DNA of 5,441 bases, taken from assembly GCA_013697395.1 (NCBI GenBank), contig JACCWY010000525.1:1-5441 (forward strand), read 5' to 3'. The stretch comes from Chloroflexota bacterium. GTDB lineage: Bacteria > Chloroflexota > Limnocylindria > QHBO01. This document shows positions 1 through 5,441 of this stretch, one piece after another (the stretch's first letter is position 1; every line of letters begins with the position of its first letter). Under the pieces are notes generated by a model that worked only from the letters and a program-made list of their open reading frames with translations, had not been told where the DNA came from and made no database searches. The position numbers and the translations under genes were made by a program.

Positions 1-521
1 CGACCCACCTGGATGCCTTCTACGCCGGCATCTGGACGCACACCGGCGCTCCCGGGCGCATCATGGATCTCGGCTGCGGCCTCGGGCCGCTCACCCTGCC
101 GTGGATGGCTCTCAACGCCGACGCCACCTACCTGGCGTTCGACGTCGACCGCCGGCCGCTCGCGACGGTGACGCAGTTCCTGGAGCTGATCGGGCAGCCG
201 CACCGCGTCGAGCTGCGGGACCTCGTTGCCGATCCACCCGACGATGGAGCGGATGTGGCGCTGCTCCTCAAGCTCGTCACCACGCTCGATCGCCAGGATC
301 CGGAGGCCGCCACGCGGCTCCTGCGCGGGCTGCGTGTCCGGCACGCCGTCGTCAGCTTCCCGGCCCGTTCGCTCGGGGGTCGCGGCAAGGGCATGGAGCG
401 CGCGTATCGCCATCGGCTCGAGCGCCTGGTGGCGGACGCGGGCCGCGTCCGCGCCATTGCCGAGGCATCGGTTCCCAACGAGCTCGTCTTCGTGATGGCG
501 CTGGACCCGATCGGTGGCTGA
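1..521 (+). CDS. 16S rRNA (guanine-1405-N7)-methyltransferase-like protein, FmrO/Rmt family (5' partial)
   Basis: The reading frame is open from base 3 to the TGA at 519-521, so the N-terminus lies outside the window. The ATG at 63 is internal: it falls inside motif I, and the codons before it (THLDAFYAGIW...TGAPGRI) read like the family's 'LD.FY...F..TG.P..VLDLACG' stretch. Visible landmarks are the SAM-binding motif DLGCGLGPL followed by LPWM, an acidic FDVD after the second strand, RDLVADPP, ADVALLLKLVTTLDRQ, the very characteristic SFPARSLGGRGKGMER, and the terminal NELVFVM strand. From family knowledge these match the Arm/Rmt/Sgm/FmrO enzymes, which methylate N7 of G1405 in the decoding site of the 30S subunit and block 4,6-disubstituted deoxystreptamine aminoglycosides. 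The family motif is usually CGLNPL; here the Asn is Gly. The stop overlaps the tgt start by 8 bases. Family membership is confident; actual G1405 activity and a resistance role are inference. Confidence 0.85.
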   Translation, partial: THLDAFYAGIWTHTGAPGRIMDLGCGLGPLTLPWMALNADATYLAFDVDRRPLATVTQFLELIGQPHRVELRDLVADPPDDGADVALLLKLVTTLDRQDPEAATRLLRGLRVRHAVVSFPARSLGGRGKGMERAYRHRLERLVADAGRVRAIAEASVPNELVFVMALDPIGG

Positions 522-1596
522 GCCGCTCGTCACGCGCCGCGGCACGCTGGCGGTGCCGACCTTCCTGCCGGACGCCACGCGGGCCGGGGTCCGCGGCGTG
601 AGCAGCGACGACCTGCGCCGGGTGGGCATCGACGGCGTCGTGGTCAACGCGTTCCACCTGCTCCGGCGCCCGGGTGCGCGGGTGGTCCAGGCGGCGGGCG
701 GCATCCATCGGTTCATGGACTGGTCAGGTCCCGTCCTGAGCGACTCCGGCGGGTTCCAGATCTGGAGCCTCATCCGGCAGGACCCGAATCGCGGCGTGAT
801 CCGCGACAACGAGGTCATCTTCCGGGAGCCCTCGACCGGCGAGAAGTGGAACCTCACGCCGGAGCGAGTGGTGGGAGTGCAGCTGCAGCTCGGCTCCGAC
901 ATCGTGGTCTGCCTCGACGACTGCACCGACGCGGAAGCGCCCGAGGCCGAGCAGGAGCGAAGCGTCGAGCGGACGGTGAAATGGGCCAGGCGCTGCCGGG
1001 AGGAGCTCGACCGCCTCGTCGCCGAGCGGCGTGACGCCGACCCCCCGCGCATCTTCGCGGTGGTCCAGGGCGGCGCGATCGAAAGCCTCCGGCGCCAATG
1101 CGCCGCCGCGCTGGCCGAGATCGGCTTCGACGGCTACGGCTTCGGCGGATGGCCGCTCGACCCCGTCGGCGGCCTGCTGGCCGACCCGATGCGATGGGTG
1201 GCCGAGTCGCTGCCCGCGGGGGCGCCGAAGCACGCCCTGGGGGTCGGCCGTCCGGACCACGTCGTCGGTGCGTTCGAGCTGGGATACACGATCTTCGACT
1301 GCGCGCTGCCAACGCGCGACGCGCGCCACGGCCGCCTGTATGCGTTCCGCGCCGGCTGGGCCGGGCGGCGGCCATCGCCGGGCGACGCCTTCTACCGAGC
1401 GGTACGCATCCACGATCCGGAATACCGGGTCGACCACGCGCCGATCGAGGACGGCTGCGACTGCACGCTCTGCACGCGCCACTCCGCCGCCTACCTGCAC
1501 CTCCTGTTCAAGGTGGGTGACCGGTCCGCGGAGCGGCTGGCCACCATCCACAACCTGCGCTTCTACGTGCGGCTGTTCGCGCTCCTGCGCGGCTAG
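514..1596 (+). CDS. tgt: tRNA-guanine (queuine) transglycosylase family protein, divergent Tgt
   Basis: This 360-residue protein (bacterial Tgt is usually about 370-380) starts at a GTG inside the end of the methyltransferase gene, which implies translational coupling. Tgt exchanges guanine-34 of GUN-anticodon tRNAs for preQ1 on the queuosine pathway. The TIM-barrel hallmarks are present: DSGGFQ at 77-82 (Asp77 is the general acid/base), LDDCT at 134-138 (Asp135 and Cys137 in the base pocket), VVQGG at 183-187 (Gln185), the nucleophile Asp262 in FDCALPTR, and a zinc site of Cys315, Cys317, Cys320 and His346 followed by NLRFY. The usual GNTYHL is VNAFHL here. The base-recognition loop, normally GGLAVGE, reads GGWPLDP (211-217), so the Leu and Ala that contact the preQ1 side chain are replaced by Trp and Pro. 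Fold and catalytic competence look sound. The natural base substrate (preQ1, queuine or another 7-deazaguanine) is uncertain, and no queuosine synthesis gene lies in the window. Confidence 0.88.
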   Translation: MAEPLVTRRGTLAVPTFLPDATRAGVRGVSSDDLRRVGIDGVVVNAFHLLRRPGARVVQAAGGIHRFMDWSGPVLSDSGGFQIWSLIRQDPNRGVIRDNEVIFREPSTGEKWNLTPERVVGVQLQLGSDIVVCLDDCTDAEAPEAEQERSVERTVKWARRCREELDRLVAERRDADPPRIFAVVQGGAIESLRRQCAAALAEIGFDGYGFGGWPLDPVGGLLADPMRWVAESLPAGAPKHALGVGRPDHVVGAFELGYTIFDCALPTRDARHGRLYAFRAGWAGRRPSPGDAFYRAVRIHDPEYRVDHAPIEDGCDCTLCTRHSAAYLHLLFKVGDRSAERLATIHNLRFYVRLFALLRG

Positions 1597-2762
1597 GCGT
1601 GCGCCGCGGCCTGGGCCGCGTCCTCTCGGCCGAGCGTGTCCGGGTTCGTGCCGCGCGCGCGGGCCAGTCGCTCGGCCAGCAGCTGCAGTGCGACGGCCGC
1701 CCCGAGCAGCGATCCGGTCACGCCCCCGACTCGCTCGGTGCGCGGCGTGACGATCCGACCGGCCGGTGTGTCGTCTGCCGCGACCTCGCCGGCAAGCGGT
1801 TCGGCCAGGATGGCGGCGGCGGGCACGCCGAGCGCTTTCGCCGCCCTGAGGACGCGTGCGGCCCGCTGGTGGAGGTGCGCCGCTCCGGGACCGGCGTCGG
1901 CGTGCGTCAGGACAAGGACGAGCCCCGTCCAGCGCGTCGCGGCAGCGAGGTGGCCATGAAGCACGGCCTCGAGCTCGAGCCCCGCCGTGGGTAGTCGCGC
2001 GCCCTCGGCGATCTTCAGAGCCAGCTCACGCGCGGAGACATGGTCAGGCCCCGAACCGGCCACGATCAGCCGATCCACGCCTGCCAGCGCCGACGCGACG
2101 GCCGCCGCGGCATGCGGATCGTCGGTGACGTCGAGCACGGCGCGGATCGCGAGCGCGTCGGCGCGTCGTCCGGCAAGCCGCGCGGCAAGGACGACGCCCA
2201 CCAGCAGCGGCGAGAGGTATCCGACCGTGTGGGCCCAGCTCTGGTCCTGCTCCCCGGTCGTGACCACCAGGTCGGCCAGCCCGGCGCCCGGCGAGCCACT
2301 GCCCACGGTGATGAGCGCCGTCCGCGCGCCTGCGGCTCGCGCCTCGCGGAGAGCCTCGTTCGTCACATGCGTGCCACCCTCGTGCGAAACGGCGACAAGG
2401 ATGCCGTCGGCGACGGGCCGGCCAAGCATCTCGAGCGGCGGGATGGACCGGATCTCGCGACCGATGGGCAGATCGAGCGCCTCGCTGAGCAGGAGCGCCA
2501 GGCCCATGGCCGCGTGCTCCGAGGTGCCGCACCCGGTCGTGAGCACCGGCCGACCCGCCGTCACCGCCTCGCGCACCGCGCCGGCAAGCTCGTCCAGCAC
2601 TGGGTCAACGGTCAGCCGATGCACCAGGCGCTCGGCGAGCCCGGGCTCGGCGGCGATCATCTCGCTCATCAGATAGGGCGGCCGGCCGCGGAATGACGGC
2701 ATCATCGATGGCGTCCATGGCTCGGGAGGACCCGGGAGCGGCTGGTTCAGCTCTCGTCGCAC
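1593..2762 (-). CDS. Two-domain SIS sugar-phosphate isomerase/deaminase family protein (GlmS C-terminal/AgaS-like)
   Basis: The 389-residue cytosolic protein has two sugar isomerase (SIS) domains like the isomerase half of GlmS, without the N-terminal glutamine amidotransferase. SIS 1 spans about residues 55-200, with GCGTSEHAAM (77-86), AVSHEGGT (124-131, the Ser/Thr-rich phosphate-binding turn) and SWAHTVGY. SIS 2 spans about 225-370, with VAGSGPDHVSARELALKIAEG (234-254) and LEAVLHGHLAA (264-274). Glu253 and His269 sit where GlmS has its isomerase Glu and His. The tail RGTNPDTL (370-377) is typical of ketose/aldose-phosphate SIS enzymes. Likely roles are interconversion or deamination of an amino-sugar phosphate; the exact substrate cannot be read. 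The GTG start at 2762 is supported by AGGA seven bases upstream. An ATG at residue 20 or 21, just before the family-like FRGRPPYLMSEM, is the alternative. The gene ends interlocked with the tgt stop (shared CTAG). Confidence 0.8.
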   Translation of the reverse strand: MRRELNQPLPGPPEPWTPSMMPSFRGRPPYLMSEMIAAEPGLAERLVHRLTVDPVLDELAGAVREAVTAGRPVLTTGCGTSEHAAMGLALLLSEALDLPIGREIRSIPPLEMLGRPVADGILVAVSHEGGTHVTNEALREARAAGARTALITVGSGSPGAGLADLVVTTGEQDQSWAHTVGYLSPLLVGVVLAARLAGRRADALAIRAVLDVTDDPHAAAAVASALAGVDRLIVAGSGPDHVSARELALKIAEGARLPTAGLELEAVLHGHLAAATRWTGLVLVLTHADAGPGAAHLHQRAARVLRAAKALGVPAAAILAEPLAGEVAADDTPAGRIVTPRTERVGGVTGSLLGAAVALQLLAERLARARGTNPDTLGREDAAQAAAHA

Positions 2763-2769
2763 TGACGCA

Positions 2770-2773
2770 TCCT
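2770..2773 (-). promoter_or_regulatory. Ribosome-binding site of the SIS gene
   Basis: AGGA on the minus strand sits seven bases before the GTG at 2762. It favours this GTG over the in-frame ATG codons near 2702-2705, which have no comparable purine-rich leader. An ATG overlapping the AGGA (2767-2769) is out of frame with the SIS gene. Confidence 0.5.
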
Positions 2774-2789
2774 AAGGCAACCCACGCGC

Positions 2790-2820
2790 GACGCCGCCGG
2801 GCGAAGCCCCCGGCAGCGTC
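2790..2820 (-). terminator. Strong GC-rich hairpin after the protease gene
   Basis: The arms 2790-2801 and 2809-2820 pair over 12 positions with a single C/A mismatch and a 7-base loop. On the minus strand the hairpin begins 15 bases after the protease stop. There is no U-run after it (the minus strand continues GCGCGTGGGTTGCC), so it is not a textbook intrinsic terminator. It could be a U-less terminator, a 3'-end stabiliser, or an intercistronic element: the next gene's ribosome-binding site follows only 16 bases later. Confidence 0.5.
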
Positions 2821-2835
2821 GATCGGCCGGCTCGG

Positions 2836-3600
2836 TCAGGGAAGCGTGACGAACTCGTCGAGGAAGTCGCGCGCGACAGCGGTGTCGACGCGATACGTCT
2901 TGTCGGTGGCGCGGCACCATCGGTCTCCGGTGACCGTGATCGAGACAACCGTCGCACCCAGGAAATGAGGACCGCCCGAGTCCCCGTAGCATGTCCCGCC
3001 GTTGCCGGTGGAGGGGTTCATCGAGAGGTTCAGCCACGCCTTCGTCATCGAGTTGACCGTCTGGGACACGTAGCTGCGAAGCCCCTCGGAGTCACGCAGC
3101 GACTTCCAGCCACCACCCTTGTCGTCACGCACGGCCCCATACCCGGCCGTCACGAACGTCGCGTCCCTCAGCGCCCTGCTCGACAGCTGGCCGAGCTGGT
3201 TCAGCCAGGGCAGCGACGCGGGCGTGATGCCGCTGACCGGGGCGTCGAGCAGCACGACGGCGATGTCGAACGTGTCACTCGCGCCGCAGCACGCGAAGTC
3301 GGGGTGGGGACGCGCGGTGCCCGGAAGCATGGTCGACGACGGATCGATGGACGGGTCGAAGGTGACGAGCACCCGTTCGCCCGGTGCGACGCAGTGGGCG
3401 GCAGTGAGGAACACCGTCGGGGCGATCAGGGTTCCCGTGCAGCCGAGGAAGAACTCGCCGTCCGCCTCGAAGATGAGGCCGCCGACGTTGGAGTACCTGT
3501 TCTCCACGTCGACCGTTCCGAAGGTGATCGCCGCAACCGGCGCTGCCAGCACGGCGACCATGCTCGCCGCGATCAACAGGCTGGATAGACGGGTGCGCAC
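2836..3600 (-). CDS. Secreted trypsin-fold serine protease (S1 family)
   Basis: The 254-residue exported endopeptidase starts at GTG 3600, chosen because GGAGGG lies five bases upstream. This start yields a clean signal peptide: MRTR, a hydrophobic core (LLIAASMVAVLAA) and a likely cleavage after Ala24 (V-A-A). The in-frame ATG at 3639 would add 13 charged residues that spoil the signal. The catalytic triad is His69 in TAAHC, Asp112 in FDIAVVLL and Ser208 in GDSGGP, in normal order. Cys54/Cys70 and Cys204/Cys229 occupy the positions of conserved chymotrypsin-fold disulfides, while Cys104-Cys105 is an unusual adjacent pair. Six residues before the catalytic Ser, where trypsin has Asp189, there is Gly202, and the S-W-G wall is S-I-T. 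Preference for Arg/Lys is therefore unlikely; small or aliphatic P1 residues are more plausible. I see no activation propeptide of note. It could be a scavenging protease or part of an exported defence; the natural substrate is unknown. Confidence 0.85.
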   Translation of the reverse strand: MRTRLSSLLIAASMVAVLAAPVAAITFGTVDVENRYSNVGGLIFEADGEFFLGCTGTLIAPTVFLTAAHCVAPGERVLVTFDPSIDPSSTMLPGTARPHPDFACCGASDTFDIAVVLLDAPVSGITPASLPWLNQLGQLSSRALRDATFVTAGYGAVRDDKGGGWKSLRDSEGLRSYVSQTVNSMTKAWLNLSMNPSTGNGGTCYGDSGGPHFLGATVVSITVTGDRWCRATDKTYRVDTAVARDFLDEFVTLP

Positions 3601-3605
3601 AATTT

Positions 3606-3611
3606 CCCTCC
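3606..3611 (-). promoter_or_regulatory. Ribosome-binding site deciding the protease start
   Basis: GGAGGG on the minus strand, five bases before the GTG at 3600, is the best Shine-Dalgarno match I noticed in the window. It moves the protease start 39 bases inside the longest open frame. Directly upstream is a short inverted repeat, TCAAG (3614-3618) and CTTGA (3625-3629), which could fold in the leader. No convincing -10/-35 pair is visible in the gap. Confidence 0.7.
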
Positions 3612-3680
3612 GTTCAAGTTCGGGCTTGACGACGTCCATACATCATCCAACGCCTCCGCAAGCCCCCGGCCACCGAAAGG

Positions 3681-3772
3681 TCAGAACGGCTTCAGGACCA
3701 TGAGCGCCACGATCAGCCGAGCGCGAAGGCGAGCGCCACGTGGATGAGCTTCGGCAGGTCGCTCCAGTCCAT
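3681..3772 (-). pseudogene. Possible 30-residue single-span membrane protein, interrupted by a one-base frameshift
   Basis: An ATG at 3772, three bases after the hutU stop and preceded by GGGGGA seven bases upstream, opens a frame reading MDWSDLPKLIHVALAFALG before a TGA at 3713-3715. Adding one base just before that TGA (for example GGCCTGATC for GGCTGATC) carries the frame on as LIVALMVLKPF to a TGA at 3681-3683. The interval is 92 bases, one short of 31 codons. The rebuilt 30-residue peptide would have an acidic N-terminus, one continuous hydrophobic segment and a Lys-Pro-Phe end, like a small single-pass membrane protein translated together with hutU. I recognise no family. It could be a sequencing or assembly error, a recent pseudogene, or chance in GC-rich DNA rich in Ala/Leu/Val codons. 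Confidence 0.3.
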
Positions 3773-3775
3773 TGA

Positions 3776-5441
3776 TCAGTCCCCCAGTCGCATCGGGATC
3801 CGGACGCCGCGCTCGGCGGCAATCTCGAGGGCGCGTTCATAGCCGGCATCGGCGTGGCGGATGACGCCCATGCCGGGATCTGAGGTCAGGACCCGGTCGA
3901 GGCGCGCGGCGGCCGCGGGCGTTCCATCGGCGACGACCACCATGCCGGCGTGCAGCGAGTAGCCGATGCCGACGCCACCCCCGTGGTGGAAGCTGACCCA
4001 GGTCGCGCCGGCCGCGGTGTTGACGAGCGCGTTCAGGATCGGCCAGTCCGCGATGGCGTCCGATCCGTCGCGCATGCCTTCCGTCTCCCGGTACGGAGAG
4101 GCGACCGAGCCTGCGTCGAGATGGTCGCGGCCGATGACGATCGGTGCGCTGATCTCACCCGACGCGACCAGGTCGTTGATGGCGGCCCCGGCCTTCGCTC
4201 GCTCCCCGTAGCCGAGCCAGCAAATGCGCGCGGGCAGCCCCTGGACCGGCACCTTCTCGGCGGCCAGGCGCAGCCAGCGCTGGAGCCCGGCGTCGTCGGG
4301 AAAGAGCGAGCCGAGCGCGCCGTCGATGCGCGCGATGTCCGCCGAGTCGCCGGACAGTGCCGCTACCCGGAACGGTCCGCGCCCCTCGCAGAACAGCGGA
4401 CGGATGAAGGCGGGGACGAACCCGGGAATGTCGAACGCGTCCTCGACCCCGGCGTCCTTCGCGTGGGCGCGAATGTTGTTGCCGTAGTCGAAGGTCACCG
4501 CGCCGGCGCGCTTGAACGCAAGCATGGCGCGGACGTGGTCGGCCATCGAGGAGGTCGAGCGGCGGACGTACTCGTCGGGGCCATCCACCCGCAGCCGCAT
4601 CGCCTGCTCGAGGCTCATCCCTCCGGGCACGTAGCCGCCATGCGGGTCATGGGCGGAGGTCTGGTCGGTCACGATCTCGGGCCGCCACGCCCGACGCACC
4701 AGCTCCGGCTCGACGTCGGCGGCGTTTCCGATCAGCGCGAGCGAGCGCGCCTCGCCGGAGGTGCGCCATGAGTCCACCAAGTCGATGGCCTCGTCCAGGT
4801 CGTCCGTCATCTTGTCGACGAACCCCGCGTCCAGGCGCCGCCGCGCTCGAGCCTCGTCCACCTCGACGACGAGGCAGGCCCCCTCGTTCATGGTGACGGC
4901 GAGTGGCTGCGCGCCGCCCATGCCGCCCAGGCCGGCGGTCAGCGTGATGGTTCCTCGCAGCGAGCCGTGGAAGTGCTGCCGGGCGAGCTCGCCGAAGGTC
5001 TCGTAGGTGCCCTGGATGATCCCCTGCGTGGCGATATAGATCCAGGAGCCGGCGGTCATCTGGCCGTACATCGTGAGGCCCGCCCGCTCCAGCTCGCGGA
5101 AAACCTCCCAGGTCGCCCAGTGCGGCACCAGGTTGGCGTTCGCGAGCAGGACCCTGGGCGCATCGGTCGTGGTGCGGAAGACGCCGACCGGCTTGCCGGA
5201 TGCCACCAGCAGGGTCTCGTCGTTCTCGAGGCTGCGGAGCTCGGCGACGATGGCATCGAAGGCCTCCCAACTGCGTGCCGCCCGGCCCGTGCCGCCGTAG
5301 ACGACGAGCTGGTCGGGGTTCTCGGCCACCTCGGGGTCGAGGTTGTTCATCAGCATCCGCAGCGCCGCTTCCTGCTGCCATCCGCGGCAGGAGAGCTCGG
5401 TGCCTCGCGGCGCGCGCACGGGCCGCGAACCGCTCGTTGGT
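3776..5441 (-). CDS. hutU: Urocanate hydratase (urocanase), N-terminal few residues outside window
   Basis: HutU converts trans-urocanate to 4-imidazolone-5-propionate with a tightly bound NAD+ acting as electrophile. It is the second step of histidine degradation, in the cytosol. The frame stays open to the window edge, reading PTSGSRPVRAPRGTELS, so the GTG at 5419 is probably internal and the true start lies just beyond. Counting from that GTG, 547 residues are visible, against about 550-560 for the family. Diagnostic segments are MLMNNLDPEVAE (22-33), VVYGGTGRAAR (39-49), GQMTAGSWIYIATQGI (119-134), the NAD-binding GLGGMGGAQP (163-172), DQTSAHDP (252-259), YGNNIRAHA (312-320), PLFCEGRGPFR (341-351; Cys344 is the conserved active-site cysteine of the FCEG motif), GRDHLDAGSVASPYRET (430-446) and HHGGGVGIGYSLHAG (478-492). 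No lesion is visible. Other hut genes are not in the window and may lie upstream, past the right edge. Confidence 0.96.
   Translation of the reverse strand, partial: PTSGSRPVRAPRGTELSCRGWQQEAALRMLMNNLDPEVAENPDQLVVYGGTGRAARSWEAFDAIVAELRSLENDETLLVASGKPVGVFRTTTDAPRVLLANANLVPHWATWEVFRELERAGLTMYGQMTAGSWIYIATQGIIQGTYETFGELARQHFHGSLRGTITLTAGLGGMGGAQPLAVTMNEGACLVVEVDEARARRRLDAGFVDKMTDDLDEAIDLVDSWRTSGEARSLALIGNAADVEPELVRRAWRPEIVTDQTSAHDPHGGYVPGGMSLEQAMRLRVDGPDEYVRRSTSSMADHVRAMLAFKRAGAVTFDYGNNIRAHAKDAGVEDAFDIPGFVPAFIRPLFCEGRGPFRVAALSGDSADIARIDGALGSLFPDDAGLQRWLRLAAEKVPVQGLPARICWLGYGERAKAGAAINDLVASGEISAPIVIGRDHLDAGSVASPYRETEGMRDGSDAIADWPILNALVNTAAGATWVSFHHGGGVGIGYSLHAGMVVVADGTPAAAARLDRVLTSDPGMGVIRHADAGYERALEIAAERGVRIPMRLGD

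Noticed and set aside
63..521. ATG at 63 as the start of a complete 152-residue methyltransferase
   Set aside because: The start would fall inside the SAM motif, and the codons upstream of it continue the family sequence to the window edge; the gene is simply cut by the window.
724..1551. Long minus-strand open frame opposite tgt
   Set aside because: It is a GC-rich antisense shadow; the protein resembles no family, and the plus strand encodes an intact Tgt with all its motifs.
1605..1620. CGCGGC/GCCGCG hairpin just after the tgt stop as a terminator
   Set aside because: Only six pairs, no U-run, and it lies in the Ala-rich C-terminal codons of the SIS gene, where such palindromes arise by chance.
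1987..2696. Two long plus-strand open frames opposite the SIS gene
   Set aside because: Low-complexity Ala/Arg/Ser-rich translations, antisense to a recognisable two-domain SIS protein.
3601..3639. ATG at 3639 as the protease start
   Set aside because: It adds 13 charged residues before the signal peptide, while the GTG at 3600 has a strong GGAGGG leader and gives a normal export signal.
3626..3660. TTGACG at 3626 as a plus-strand promoter -35 box
   Set aside because: No matching -10 box at suitable spacing and no plus-strand gene downstream.
2965..3703. Plus-strand open frames opposite the protease
   Set aside because: Antisense shadows; the minus strand carries the signal peptide and an ordered His-Asp-Ser triad.
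3643..3849. 68-codon minus-strand frame across the hutU 3' end and the gap
   Set aside because: Out of frame with hutU and overlapping its conserved C-terminus; the Ser/Arg/Trp-rich translation looks like noise.
3950..4771. Long plus-strand open frame opposite hutU
   Set aside because: Antisense shadow of a highly conserved enzyme; composition is Arg/Ala/Val/Asp-rich without motifs.
1..5441. A dedicated defence, mobile or biosynthetic system spanning the window
   Set aside because: No transposase, integrase, toxin-antitoxin pair, CRISPR repeats, tRNA or biosynthetic enzymes are visible; genes on both strands belong to unrelated processes.

Overview
The window is a GC-rich bacterial stretch packed with genes in high-GC codon usage. 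The gene set (a FmrO/Rmt-type methyltransferase, a divergent Tgt, a two-domain SIS protein, a secreted S1 protease and HutU) and the protein style fit a high-GC environmental, probably monoderm bacterium. Chloroflexota (Limnocylindria/Ellin6529-like) is my first guess and Actinomycetota my second. This placement is inference and rests on no marker gene.

Layout. Bases 1-521 (+) hold the C-terminal part of a SAM-dependent methyltransferase that closely resembles the 16S rRNA m7G1405 methyltransferases, the aminoglycoside-resistance Arm/Rmt/FmrO family. Its last 8 bases overlap the GTG start of a divergent tRNA-guanine transglycosylase (514-1596, +). The two form a translationally coupled RNA-modification pair. 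The Tgt stop codon interlocks, tail to tail, with the stop codon of a two-domain SIS sugar-phosphate protein (1593-2762, -). Upstream of that gene on the minus strand, after a strong hairpin (2790-2820), lies a secreted trypsin-fold serine protease (2836-3600, -). A good ribosome-binding site places the protease start at a GTG inside the longer open frame.

A gap of about 175 bases follows (3601-3775). It holds the protease leader and what looks like a 30-residue single-membrane-span protein, starting 3 bases after the hutU stop and broken by exactly one missing base. The right third (3776-5441, -) is urocanate hydratase (HutU), complete except for its first few residues, which lie beyond the window edge.

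Functionally this is not one pathway. It combines RNA modification (methyltransferase plus Tgt), sugar-phosphate metabolism (SIS), an exported protease and histidine catabolism. The most noteworthy parts are the resistance-type 16S methyltransferase in an apparently ordinary chromosomal setting, its overlap with an unusual Tgt whose base-recognition loop is altered, and the broken mini-protein behind hutU. I saw no RNA gene, mobile element, CRISPR array or prophage signal.
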